Below, in pieces: positions 17,115 to 25,583 of a stretch of 64,000 nucleotides of DNA (positions are counted from its first letter, which is position 1; every line of letters starts with the position of its first letter). The notes beneath the pieces are model-generated. The model searched no databases, was not told the origin of the DNA, and saw only the letters and a list, made by a program, of their open reading frames with translations. This stretch comes from Ruminococcaceae bacterium UBA1405 (lineage in GTDB: Bacteria > Bacillota > Clostridia > Oscillospirales > Ruminococcaceae): the NCBI GenBank assembly GCA_002305685.1, contig DBQB01000024.1, positions 124,629 to 188,628 of the forward strand, written 5' to 3'. A program made the position numbers and the translations under genes.

Positions 17115-17177
17115 TTGACTTTTAAGAATTTTAGTTGTAATATACAAGTACAATCGTTCTTCAGATAGGAACGATTG
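17115..17177 (+). promoter_or_regulatory. Promoter, operator-like dyad and leader hairpin of the secreted repeat protein
   Basis: TTGACT (17115-17120) and TAATAT (17138-17143) are spaced by 17 bases. The -10 element lies in the near-palindrome TTGTAATATACAA (17135-17147), which also occurs in the blaI-type promoter at 61903-61915. From about the expected start of transcription, CAATCGTTC (17151-17159) pairs perfectly with GAACGATTG (17169-17177), giving a 5'-end hairpin before the AGGAGG ribosome site. Confidence 0.7.
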
Positions 17178-17199
17178 ATCATAAAGAGGAGGAAAGACA

Positions 17200-19020
17200 A
17201 TGAAAAGAGCGCTGGGAAAAAAGTTTACCGCATGGTTAATTACCGGCTGTATAACGGTCGCCTCGGTATTTACCGTGTGGGCTGGTTCTGCACCGCAACC
17301 GCAAGAATTTGACGAAAACGGAAATGAAATCATACACATAACCGTAAGCTCCGAATCCAACGGCTGTCGTATTCATGTTGGCAACGGCTATGACCAAACG
17401 CAAACAGAGTATATCAGTAGCTACCAACTCACCAAGGACCAAATCACCATCACCAAAGAAGGGGACAGCAACCCTTGCGAATTTACTCTTGAATCCAGAA
17501 CAACTTCAGGCGGTGCGCCCGAAGGAATATGCACCCTCTCAGAACCGGATTTTGATGCTATCTATACCATCTCCATCACCCCTCCAGAACGCCCAGAAGG
17601 AAAACAATACATAATCGAGATGAGTAGAAATTCCTTCACCCCCATCTGCGACCTTCCGGAGCCGGTCGTAACATTTGGAGAACCAGATGCAGAGGGAAAG
17701 GTTTCAGTGACAATCGGCCTTCCTGAAGGCTCCGTACCGGAAGGGACAGAGGTCTCTATCTACTATTCTGTCAACAATACGATGTCCGGAGATGGTACCG
17801 CGCCCGTTACCTTCACCCTTACCCGAGATTCGGGCAACGATCACCCCACCAAAACCATTGAAATAAGTGCTTCGGCCATCGGCTTTGGTACCGTCAGGAG
17901 CGAAGCCGAATACACCTTTGCGCCGCAGGAGGGTGAGTTCACGGTGAAGATCACCCCCGTCGATGCTCTAACCTTCCCGGTAGAAGCAGGGACTACCATC
18001 GCAACCATCTCCACCGAAAATGCTGTCGGAGATGTCCACTATACGGTCATCAACAGCGCCATGCTTGATCATTTAGAGATTGTCGGAAATGAAATCAAAA
18101 TCCGAAATAGAGAAGAAAATTGGATATCCTACTATCTCAATTTTAAAGCAACCGATGGAAATGGAGACAACGCTTATACAGAATGTGATCTATCCTTTAC
18201 CCCCGGCACCGATCCTACCCCCGGCACCGATCCTACTCCCGGCACCGATCCTACTCCCGGCACCGATCCTACCCCCGGCACCGATCCTACCCCGGACACC
18301 GATCCTACCCCAGACACCGATCCTATCCCAGACATAACTCCTTCCATCCCTGACTACACCGTCGATAACGACAACGATTATGATGACGATGACGACGATG
18401 ATGACGATGACGACGAAGAAGAGGATCGCCGCTTTACTTCCACGGTTCAGACTTTGCCCGCAGAACCTGTGGCATATACAGCCTCCCAGGCAAATACTGC
18501 CCTGACAAAAGCGGCACAGCAACTGAATTCCGGTGAGACCGCCATCCTCAAAGTGCGCAACGCCTACTATTTCCCGCTGAGTACCATGCGCTCCGTAGCC
18601 GCACAGGGGGATCGTCTCTCCGTTGCCCCCATGCTTTATGGTGATACTGTAGAGGGGAATCGTGTCCTTTTGCGGGTATATGTGGATCCTTCCCGTGCAA
18701 CCCGAGATATTTATCCCGGCGGCACCATCTCAGACCAGAAGGTAGAGAACCTGTTTGAAAAATATTTTTCCAACCGTCTGCTGGTACTGAAACTGGATCA
18801 GGAGGAAAGCTATGGAATGCGTCTTCGCATTGCCGCAAAGGTAGATCTGACCGGCTTTGATACCAATCGCCTCTATTTCTATAGCTATAATCCCCGCACC
18901 AATACCTATGTCCAGATTGTTGATCCGTCATACAGCATCGATCGCAATGGCTATCTCCATTTTTACACAACACGGGCCGACTATGTGGTGGTTACCAGCG
19001 CTCCGCTAAATCATCGCTGA
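17200..19020 (+). CDS. Large secreted protein with TPGTDP repeats and a poly-aspartate tract
   Basis: The 606-residue protein is not recognised as a named family. It has a signal peptide (about residues 1-29, ending near VWAGSA), about 300 residues of beta-rich, Ig-like or cadherin-like sequence, a linker of TPGTDP/TPDTDP hexapeptides (about 334-382), an acidic stretch with eleven consecutive aspartates (about 393-406), and a C-terminal region of about 190 residues with its own beta-rich pattern. No sortase motif or membrane helix closes the protein, so it is released or held by non-covalent contacts. The Asp tract and DPTPGTD linker suggest calcium binding or a rigid spacer. It has its own promoter and terminator. 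Confidence 0.85.
   Translation: MKRALGKKFTAWLITGCITVASVFTVWAGSAPQPQEFDENGNEIIHITVSSESNGCRIHVGNGYDQTQTEYISSYQLTKDQITITKEGDSNPCEFTLESRTTSGGAPEGICTLSEPDFDAIYTISITPPERPEGKQYIIEMSRNSFTPICDLPEPVVTFGEPDAEGKVSVTIGLPEGSVPEGTEVSIYYSVNNTMSGDGTAPVTFTLTRDSGNDHPTKTIEISASAIGFGTVRSEAEYTFAPQEGEFTVKITPVDALTFPVEAGTTIATISTENAVGDVHYTVINSAMLDHLEIVGNEIKIRNREENWISYYLNFKATDGNGDNAYTECDLSFTPGTDPTPGTDPTPGTDPTPGTDPTPGTDPTPDTDPTPDTDPIPDITPSIPDYTVDNDNDYDDDDDDDDDDDEEEDRRFTSTVQTLPAEPVAYTASQANTALTKAAQQLNSGETAILKVRNAYYFPLSTMRSVAAQGDRLSVAPMLYGDTVEGNRVLLRVYVDPSRATRDIYPGGTISDQKVENLFEKYFSNRLLVLKLDQEESYGMRLRIAAKVDLTGFDTNRLYFYSYNPRTNTYVQIVDPSYSIDRNGYLHFYTTRADYVVVTSAPLNHR
18199..18342 (+). repeat. Tandem 18-bp repeats coding for Thr-Pro-Gly/Asp-Thr-Asp-Pro
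   Basis: Seven full units of ACCCCCGGCACCGATCCT or close variants run in frame from 18199 to 18324, followed by a degenerate eighth unit. Units 6 and 7 encode TPDTDP. Such arrays change copy number easily by slippage. Confidence 0.9.
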
Positions 19021-19053
19021 AAAACGCCTTTGCCGGCATCCGGATACTCTGCT

Positions 19054-19094
19054 CAAAAAAATCGGCCTTCCGTATGGAAGGCCGATTTTTTTTG
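19054..19094. terminator. Bidirectional terminator between convergent genes
   Basis: ATCGGCCTTCC (19061-19071) pairs with GGAAGGCCGAT (19076-19086). An A-run on the left and eight T on the right make it functional for both the repeat-protein gene and the isomerase-like gene. Confidence 0.92.
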
Positions 19095-19118
19095 CTGTCA
19101 TTTCACCGCCGAGGCAGT

Positions 19119-20597
19119 TTATTTCATAAACGGGTTTTCCGAGGGATAGAGCATACCCGCAGGCTGGTTAAAGCTGACGGTCTCCACACCCAGGAACTTA
19201 AACACCTCAAAGAGCGCCTTGCCTACATGGCCGAAAGCCACAGCGCCGTGGTGAGGATAACGGCCCTCCACCAGCACATGGCGATAGAACCGGCCCATCT
19301 CATGGATGGCGAAGATACCGATGCCGCCAAAGGAACGGGTGGCAACCGGGAGCACCTCGCCCTGAGCGATGTAGCTCTTGAGATTGCCCTCGCTGTCGCA
19401 CTGGAGACGGTAGAAGGTGATATCGCTGGGGGCGATGTCCCCTTCCAGAGTACCGCGGGAGATATCCGGCTCGCTGCCTTCCGGCTCCAGCACACGATGC
19501 TGAATCAGCTGATACTTGATGGCGCGGTCGGCGCACATCTTGCAGCTGGGGGTATTGCCGCAGTGGAAGCCCATAAAGGTATCGGTCAGGGAGTAGTCAA
19601 ACTTACCTTTGATCTCTGCATCGTAGATGTAGGAGGGAACCGAGTTGTTGATGTCCAGCAGCGTCACCGCATCCTGGGAAACACAGGCGCCGATGTATTC
19701 GGAGAGGGCTCCGTAGATATCCACCTCACAGGCCACCGGGATTCCCCGGGAAGCCAGGCGGGAGTTGACGTAGCAGGGCTCAAAACCAAACTGGCTGGGG
19801 AAAGCCGGCCAGCATTTGTCGGCGAAGGCAACATATTTCCGGTCGCCTTTGTGCTGCTCCGCCCAATCCAGCAGTGTCAGCTCAAACTGCGCCATGCGCA
19901 CGCAGAGATCGGGATAATATTTTCCTTCTCCCATCTCCTTGGCCATATCCTCGCAGATCTCGGGGATGCGCGGATCGTTGGCGTGCGCTTTGTAGCTGAC
20001 CAGCAGATCCAGTTCGGAGTTTTCCTCAACCTCTACCCCCAACTCATACAGCCCCTTGATGGGAGCGTTGCAGGCAAAGAAATCCTGAGGACGGGGACCA
20101 AAGGTAATGATCTTCAGGTTCTTTACACCGATCACCGCGCGGGCGATGGGGACGAATTCCTGCATCATCTGCGCAATCTCCTCAGCCGTTCCCACCGGAT
20201 ACTGGGGGATATGGGCTTTGAGGTGACGCATTCCCAGATTGTAGGAGCAGTTGAGCATTCCACAGTAGGCGTCGCCGCGGCCGTTGATCATATCGCCGTC
20301 GCCCTCTGCGGCTGCCACATACATACAGGGACCATTAAAATATTTGGCAATCAAGGTCTCGGGGGTTTCCGGGCCGAAGTTGCCCAAAAATACCACCAGG
20401 GCGTTGCATCCGGCTGCGGTCACATCCGCAACCGCTTTCTGCATATCCAGTTCGTTCTCTACCGTTACCGGGCACTCATACAGCTCTCCCGGATAAGCCG
20501 CCACGATGGCCTGACGGCGGGCGGTGGAAAGGGTGATCGGGAAGCAATCACGGCTTACCGCGATGATTCCCAGTTTTACCTGTGGAATATTGGTCAT
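19119..20597 (-). CDS. L-fucose/L-arabinose isomerase-like protein
   Basis: The 492-residue protein belongs to the fucose/arabinose isomerase fold group. Candidate metal-binding and catalytic residues are visible in ACEVDIYGALSEY (Glu), LLDINNS (Asp) and near the C-terminus in the histidine-rich HHGAVAFGH, matching the Glu/Asp/His set of FucI. Enzymes of this group interconvert an aldose and a ketose using manganese. It is shorter than FucI (about 590 residues), and many such Clostridial proteins have no proven substrate. The start at 20597 follows GGGAGG by 9 bases. It has no sugar-catabolism neighbours, though a phosphofructokinase lies upstream on the same strand. Confidence 0.75.
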   Translation of the reverse strand: MTNIPQVKLGIIAVSRDCFPITLSTARRQAIVAAYPGELYECPVTVENELDMQKAVADVTAAGCNALVVFLGNFGPETPETLIAKYFNGPCMYVAAAEGDGDMINGRGDAYCGMLNCSYNLGMRHLKAHIPQYPVGTAEEIAQMMQEFVPIARAVIGVKNLKIITFGPRPQDFFACNAPIKGLYELGVEVEENSELDLLVSYKAHANDPRIPEICEDMAKEMGEGKYYPDLCVRMAQFELTLLDWAEQHKGDRKYVAFADKCWPAFPSQFGFEPCYVNSRLASRGIPVACEVDIYGALSEYIGACVSQDAVTLLDINNSVPSYIYDAEIKGKFDYSLTDTFMGFHCGNTPSCKMCADRAIKYQLIQHRVLEPEGSEPDISRGTLEGDIAPSDITFYRLQCDSEGNLKSYIAQGEVLPVATRSFGGIGIFAIHEMGRFYRHVLVEGRYPHHGAVAFGHVGKALFEVFKFLGVETVSFNQPAGMLYPSENPFMK

Positions 20598-20768
20598 TTG
20601 TCCATTCCTCCCATGTCTTTCAGTCAACGGCGGAACGCTCCGCCACTGCCATTATCATACTATATTTTGGTGGAAAAATCCATGGTTTCCATCATATTTT
20701 CCGCTTTGCAGGATGTGAGAAAAGGATGACTGGAAACGAAAGATATCGTCCCCCATCTCCGCGAAACG

Positions 20769-21989
20769 TTATTTGCCTACCGTCAAATCAAAGTGAAAAT
20801 GTACCGGCATCCCCATCTTACAGGGATATTCCACCTCTCCCTCAATCAGCGGGACCATATAATCCAGCGCCTGCTGGGTCAGGTCATTGTTTTCCGAGGA
20901 AATCCATTCCAGCGGGAATTTTTTGATACCGCCCTGCAGGATGTCCTCCACCGGAACCACGCCGATATTGACCAGATACGGCGCGTTGCTGATCCGCTCA
21001 AAGCACATCACCTTGCCGGTTTCCCCTGCCAGCGCGTGGCGCACCGCAAAGGTACCCATCCGCCGCGCCTCGGTGATGTCGGTCTGGGAGAGCAGATGGC
21101 CGCTGCACCGCTGCAACACATTGAGTACCACCGAGCGGACCTTGCCGCCAACGGTGCTCACCAGCGCCCGCTCCAACACCTGCCCAACGCCGGTGTATTC
21201 CGTCTCCCCAGACTGGGGCTGAGAGACATAGGTGCCGTCGGAAAACTGAATCCCCTCCGAAACTGCAATCACAACCGAGCGGTGCTTCTTCCTTTCCTGC
21301 TGGACGTCGTTGATAAACTGTCCCATGGAAAAAGGAACCTCCGGCAGATACACCAGATGAGGAGCCTCATTGCCCAACACCCTGGGAAGGATGGAGGCGG
21401 CGGTAAGCCATCCGCTCTCCTTGCCCATAATCTCCACAATGGTCACCGAGCTGATGGGATACGCCTCGGAATCCCGGATAATTTCCAACATGGAGGTGGC
21501 GATAAATTTGGCGGCGCTGCCAAAACCCGGGGTGTGATCGGTGCAGGGCATATCGTTGTCCACCGTCTTGGGGACCCCGATCACCTGAATATCGGCGCCT
21601 TTTTCCCGGAAGTACTGCCCCAATTTCTGTACCGTATCCATGGAGTTGGCCCCGCCTAGATACAAAAAATAACCAATATGATATTCCTCAAAAATGTTTA
21701 AAATCTCATCGTAGAGCCGGGAATCGGCGGTGGGGGCTGGAAGCTGGAACCGACAGGAACCCAGCGCCATACCGGGAGTGGTTTCCAGCAGCTTAAAGTC
21801 CTCGTTGGTATGCATCTGGCTGGTCAATTCCACCAGCTGGCGGGAGATGATTCCATAAATGCCATTGACACCGCCATAAACTTTATCGATTTCCGGACTT
21901 TTGATGGCTTCGGTGAGAATACCGGAAAGCGTTGCATTGACGGCCGAGGACGGCCCTCCCGATTGAGCAACCAGCAAATTCTTTTTCAT
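20769..21989 (-). CDS. pfp: 6-phosphofructokinase family protein, PPi-dependent type
   Basis: The 406-residue protein matches the phosphofructokinase family: N-terminal AQSGGPSSAVNA, the catalytic PKTVDNDMPCTDHTPGFGSA motif and MGKESGWL. The lysine in PKTVDND is the mark of pyrophosphate-using enzymes, which phosphorylate fructose-6-phosphate reversibly in glycolysis. The phosphate-donor motif reads GGANSMDT where related enzymes have GGDGS, GGDD or, as I recall for Clostridial PPi enzymes, GGNDSMDT; an aspartate normally near the donor phosphate is therefore absent. The start at 21989 has AGGAGG. It ends 170 bases before the isomerase-like gene. Confidence 0.88.
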   Translation of the reverse strand: MKKNLLVAQSGGPSSAVNATLSGILTEAIKSPEIDKVYGGVNGIYGIISRQLVELTSQMHTNEDFKLLETTPGMALGSCRFQLPAPTADSRLYDEILNIFEEYHIGYFLYLGGANSMDTVQKLGQYFREKGADIQVIGVPKTVDNDMPCTDHTPGFGSAAKFIATSMLEIIRDSEAYPISSVTIVEIMGKESGWLTAASILPRVLGNEAPHLVYLPEVPFSMGQFINDVQQERKKHRSVVIAVSEGIQFSDGTYVSQPQSGETEYTGVGQVLERALVSTVGGKVRSVVLNVLQRCSGHLLSQTDITEARRMGTFAVRHALAGETGKVMCFERISNAPYLVNIGVVPVEDILQGGIKKFPLEWISSENNDLTQQALDYMVPLIEGEVEYPCKMGMPVHFHFDLTVGK

Positions 21990-22282
21990 GGCGGTTTTCC
22001 TCCTTCATTTGCCGCATTATTTTATCAAAATGAAAAACATATGACCAGGGCAGCAGCAGTTTGTATGCGGCTTTGTACTTTCATTATAAAGCAAACCCCT
22101 TTTTTCTGCAATCTTTTTGGAACCATTGCCGAAAATACTTCCTGTGTATATCCGACAGACAATGGTGAATACTGTTGATGAGACATGGTACCGCACGCTC
22201 TGTGCCGTAGACTTAGGACGCCGGCGATCGGTATTGTGTGCTCCTTCATAAGGATACCAGGGAGAAAGGAGTTGTTAAAAGG

Positions 22283-22489
22283 ATGTTGTTGGATCGAATC
22301 GCACTGATTCTGATGATCGTTGGCGCCCTCAACTGGGGTGGTATCGGACTGTTTCAGTTTGACGCCGTCGCCTGGCTGTTTGGCGGCCAGGGCGCTGCCA
22401 TCAGCCGCATCATCTATACGCTGGTTGCCTTGGCAGGCGTTTGGAGCATCTCTCTGCTGTTCCGGGAGCCGCAACGGGCTTCTGAATAA
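22283..22489 (+). CDS. Small DUF378 (YuzA-like) membrane protein
   Basis: The 68-residue protein has two membrane segments (about residues 4-22 and 38-58) separated by a short loop. The motif VGALNWGGIGLFQFD is diagnostic of the DUF378 family. Function is unknown. The start is taken at 22283, with GAAAGGAG about 11 bases upstream. It is followed by a bidirectional terminator. Confidence 0.88.
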   Translation: MLLDRIALILMIVGALNWGGIGLFQFDAVAWLFGGQGAAISRIIYTLVALAGVWSISLLFREPQRASE

Positions 22490-22746
22490 ATAAAACCGCT
22501 TTTTCACGGTTCTCACAGCAAAATGGAAACAGACAAGCAAAAAAAAGACGAGTGGGAGGCAACCGCTTTTCACCCGTCTTTTTTCTGATCGGGCTGGTTT
22601 TAAAAACGCTTCAAAATCTTATGCGATTTTGAAGCGCAGTTGTTGGACATTCCCGGCAAATACATACCTCCATGGTAGCATTCCCTCGTCTGAGCTGCCC
22701 TATCCCGATCCTTTCCCATGCTAACAAGCAAAATCGCTAAAACCCA
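22490..22746. other. Intergenic stretch with a terminator and an isolated hairpin
   Basis: No gene is seen. The stretch contains a bidirectional terminator at 22541-22585 (AGACGAGTG with CACCCGTCT, A-run and T-run on the two sides). It also holds a perfect 12-bp hairpin at 22607-22636 (CGCTTCAAAATC/GATTTTGAAGCG, loop of 6), followed by five U on the minus strand although no minus-strand gene precedes it. Confidence 0.7.
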
Positions 22747-22775
22747 TTGAAATTCCGACGGTTTCCGGGTACAAT
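22747..22775 (+). promoter_or_regulatory. Sigma-A promoter of the amidohydrolase pair
   Basis: TTGAAA (22747-22752) and TACAAT (22770-22775) are 17 bases apart, placing transcription start near 22782 and ruling out upstream in-frame start codons. Confidence 0.7.
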
Positions 22776-22815
22776 GGAAACAATTACAAAAGGGAAAGGT
22801 ATGGTGAGTTTATTT

Positions 22816-24042
22816 ATGACCGACACAATCCTGGCCACCTTGCAGCAAACCGTCCGTCAGACGGTGGATGCCAGTTCTTCCGAACTTTTGCAGCTTTCCT
22901 CCTATCTGCACCAGAATCCAGAGATCGCATTCAAGGAATACAAAGCCTGCGATGCACTCTGCGCCATTATGGAGAAACACGGCTTTACCGTGGATAAGGG
23001 ATGCTACGACATTCCTACCGCCTTCAAGGCCCGCTACAACAGCGGAAAGCCCGGCCCCCGCATCGGATTTTTGGCGGAATATGACGCCCTCCCCGGCGTC
23101 GGCCATGCCTGCGGACACAACATCATCGCGGCTACCGGCGTAGGCGCCGCCTTGGCGGTACAGGCGATCATCGGGGAAACCGGCGGCGAGGTATTGCTGA
23201 TCGGTACCCCCGGCGAGGAAGGAGACGGTGGCAAGGTCTTTATGGCGGATCGTGGCGCCTTTGACGATATTGATTTCGCGCTGATGATGCACCCCACCTC
23301 CGGTATCCCGGAACTGGGCAAACCCAGCACCGCCTGCTGTGATACCCGGGTATTCTTTACCGGAAAATCTGCCCACTCTTCCGCCCCTGCAAGCGGTATC
23401 AACGCCCTCACCGCTGTGCTGCAAACCTTCAACAACATCGATAAGCAGCGTCCGCTGTTCGCCCTCAAGGACAACATCAACGGCATCGTCACCGACGGCG
23501 GCGACGCCTGCAACATCATTCCCGGCCATGCTGCCTGTGCCTTCACGCTGCGCTCCCTCAATCTGGAAAATCTGGAAAAACTCATTAAAATTTTACAGGA
23601 CAGCGTCAAGGCTGCCGAGATTCTCACCGGGGCCACCGGACGCATCGAATACGGCGGAAAATTTGCCGAGCGTTATCCCAACAAAACGATGATCGAACGC
23701 TTTAAGTTCCATGCGGAGAGCATGGGCGAGGAGATGATCTACGGGGATCCCAACGAGATGACCGGTTCCTCCGATATCGGAAACGTCTCCATCCGGGTTC
23801 CCACCATTCACGAGTACATTTCCATCGCCCCCAAATCGGTGGTAGGACATTCCAAAGAGTATGCTGAGGCCGCCTGTTCTCCCAAAGGCGATGAGGCCTG
23901 CATCAAAGGTGCCAAGGCGCTGGCGCTCACCGCGCTGGACCTGCTCACCGACCCGGATCTGCGCAGACGGGCACAGGAGGAATTTGAGGCATCCATCCCC
24001 GCCTCCTACAAAACCCTGTTAAAACGTTCTAAGGAGGATTGA
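22816..24042 (+). CDS. M20-family amidohydrolase (AbgA/AbgB-like), first of a tandem pair
   Basis: The 408-residue protein has the di-zinc M20 core: the first ligand block GVGHACGHNIIAA, the catalytic GTPGEEGDGGKV with the Glu pair, the LMMHP histidine, and a dimerisation lid between about residues 190 and 300. It resembles p-aminobenzoyl-glutamate or N-acyl-amino-acid hydrolases, which cut an amide bond in the cytoplasm. The start is probably the ATG at 22816, preceded by GGTGAG; the ATG at 22801 is possible. It is co-transcribed with a paralogue 4 bases downstream. Confidence 0.87.
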   Translation: MTDTILATLQQTVRQTVDASSSELLQLSSYLHQNPEIAFKEYKACDALCAIMEKHGFTVDKGCYDIPTAFKARYNSGKPGPRIGFLAEYDALPGVGHACGHNIIAATGVGAALAVQAIIGETGGEVLLIGTPGEEGDGGKVFMADRGAFDDIDFALMMHPTSGIPELGKPSTACCDTRVFFTGKSAHSSAPASGINALTAVLQTFNNIDKQRPLFALKDNINGIVTDGGDACNIIPGHAACAFTLRSLNLENLEKLIKILQDSVKAAEILTGATGRIEYGGKFAERYPNKTMIERFKFHAESMGEEMIYGDPNEMTGSSDIGNVSIRVPTIHEYISIAPKSVVGHSKEYAEAACSPKGDEACIKGAKALALTALDLLTDPDLRRRAQEEFEASIPASYKTLLKRSKED

Positions 24043-24046
24043 CGTC

Positions 24047-25231
24047 ATGCAAGAGATCAAAAAACAAATCATCGATGCGCTGGAAGCGCTGCGCCCCGAA
24101 CTTTTGGAGATGTCTCATGACATCCACGATCATCCTGAGCTGGGTTTTGAGGAATACCACGCCATCTCTCTGATCCGTGCCCAACTGGAAAAACACCACT
24201 TTGCCATTACCGACAACTTCTGCGGCATGGAAACCGCCCTCAAGGCCACCTTTGCCGGAAAAGGGGACGGCCCTCATATCGCGTTTCTGGCGGAATATGA
24301 CGCCCTTCCCGGCGTAGGACACGGCTGCGGCCACAATGTGATCGCCACCTGTGCGGTGGGCGCCGCCATCGGGCTTTCCAAGGTGATGGACAACTTCTGT
24401 GGTAAAGTTTCCCTCATTGCCACTCCCGCCGAGGAGAGCGGCGGCGGCAAGGCCATTATGGTGGATAAAGGCGGCTTTGACGATGTGGACTTTGCCATGA
24501 TGATCCATCCTTCCACCGGACGCTCGCTGATCGGGCGGGGCGGTCGGGCAGCGGTCATCATCGGGGTGGAGTTTGAGGGCAAAAACGCCCATTCCTCCCG
24601 CCCTGAAAGAGGCATCAACGCCCTGAGCGCCGTGATCCATCTGTTTAACACCATAGACCTTGTCCGCCCCACACTGGATATGTACGACAACATCAACGGC
24701 GTCATCACCCACGGCGGACTTGCCTCCAACATCATCCCCGGATTTGCCTCCTGCAAATTTGCGGTGCGCGCCAACACCATGAAGGAACTGGAGCACCTCT
24801 CCCAGATCATTCAGGACGCCGCCGCCGCCGCCGAAAAGATCACTGGGGCCAAAGCCAAGGTGGATGTGGGTCCCTTCTATGCCGAGCGTTATCCCAACCT
24901 GACCATGGGAGAAAAGTTCAAGGAAAATATGGCACTGCTGGGCGAGGAGATGGAACTAGCCAAACCCGGCGCTTATGGCTCCTCCGATGTGGGCAACGTT
25001 TCCATCAAGCTCCCCGCCATCCACGAATATCTTTCCATCGGTCCCAGCACCGTCAACGCCCACTCCAAAGAACTGGCCGCCTGCGCCATCTCTGAGCGCG
25101 CCGACACTGTATGCATCAAAGGCGCCGAGGGCCTTGCCATGACCGGCGTGGATATTCTCTCCAGCCAGGAGCTTCGGGATGCCATCAAGGCGGAACACGA
25201 AAAATCGGTGCCGGACTTTTACAAAAAATAA
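24047..25231 (+). CDS. M20-family amidohydrolase, second of a tandem pair
   Basis: The 394-residue paralogue of the preceding protein keeps the same metal and catalytic motifs: GVGHGCGHNVIA, ATPAEESGGGKA and MMIHP. Only short blocks are identical (for example FLAEYDALPGVGH), so the duplication is old and the two may form a heterodimer like AbgA/AbgB or act on different N-acyl substrates. It starts 4 bases after its neighbour's stop with GGAGG upstream. No transporter gene is adjacent. Confidence 0.87.
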   Translation: MQEIKKQIIDALEALRPELLEMSHDIHDHPELGFEEYHAISLIRAQLEKHHFAITDNFCGMETALKATFAGKGDGPHIAFLAEYDALPGVGHGCGHNVIATCAVGAAIGLSKVMDNFCGKVSLIATPAEESGGGKAIMVDKGGFDDVDFAMMIHPSTGRSLIGRGGRAAVIIGVEFEGKNAHSSRPERGINALSAVIHLFNTIDLVRPTLDMYDNINGVITHGGLASNIIPGFASCKFAVRANTMKELEHLSQIIQDAAAAAEKITGAKAKVDVGPFYAERYPNLTMGEKFKENMALLGEEMELAKPGAYGSSDVGNVSIKLPAIHEYLSIGPSTVNAHSKELAACAISERADTVCIKGAEGLAMTGVDILSSQELRDAIKAEHEKSVPDFYKK

Positions 25232-25312
25232 CAGACGACCGACAGCATAGAACCGGGAGTTTCACCTTTGTCTGTGCTGATTAAAACCCAGCTAACGAAA
25301 ATTTTCCCCTGT

Positions 25313-25452
25313 GCGCTGGTTTCATTGCCGTGAGATAAGATATGGGGCAGATGAAGCGGACAAGACCCGCTGCATTCGCAAGTGTCCTTATGTTTTCGCT
25401 TCATCCATCTGTCCTTTGGTCTCGCCAACGGGAATGAAACCAGCGCTTTTTT
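25313..25452 (+). ncRNA. Rod-shaped structured RNA element ending in an intrinsic terminator
   Basis: GCGCTGGTTTCATT (25313-25326) is perfectly complementary to AATGAAACCAGCGC (25433-25446), which is directly followed by six T. Nested pairings continue inward: CCGT with ACGG (25328-25331/25428-25431), GAG with CTC, CAG with CTG, ATGAAGCG with CGCTTCAT (25451-style arm at 25351-25358 and 25397-25404), and GGACA with TGTCC (25358-25362/25383-25387). The result is a long rod of about 140 nt. It does not match a riboswitch, T-box or SRP pattern I know. It could be a leader attenuator of the glycosidase gene starting 132 bases downstream, an independent small RNA, or the relic of a palindromic mobile element. 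A small hairpin CGGCTG/CAGCCG follows at 25554-25569. Confidence 0.5.
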
Positions 25453-25583
25453 GTAAACTTTATCGCTGCACGCCATGGTTTTGGAAAATACCGTTTGCTG
25501 CACAAAAAACAAGAAAAAAGTATCCTCGTTGGCTTCTCACTTTTACAGAAAGGCGGCTGTCCGCAGCCGATACAGGGACTGCT

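Noticed and set aside
18199..18342. Short direct repeats that could suggest a CRISPR array
   Set aside because: The 18-bp units are directly adjacent without spacers and are in frame within a coding sequence; they encode TPGTDP repeats. No CRISPR array or cas gene was seen.
19074..20729. Open frame of about 550 codons opposite the isomerase-like gene
   Set aside because: It begins within the bidirectional terminator region and has no domain signature; the minus-strand frame is the real gene.
25232..25583. T-box or known riboswitch upstream of the glycosidase
   Set aside because: No T-box antiterminator bulge (GGTGG-type), specifier loop or known ligand-binding core was found; only the rod-like palindrome described above is supported.
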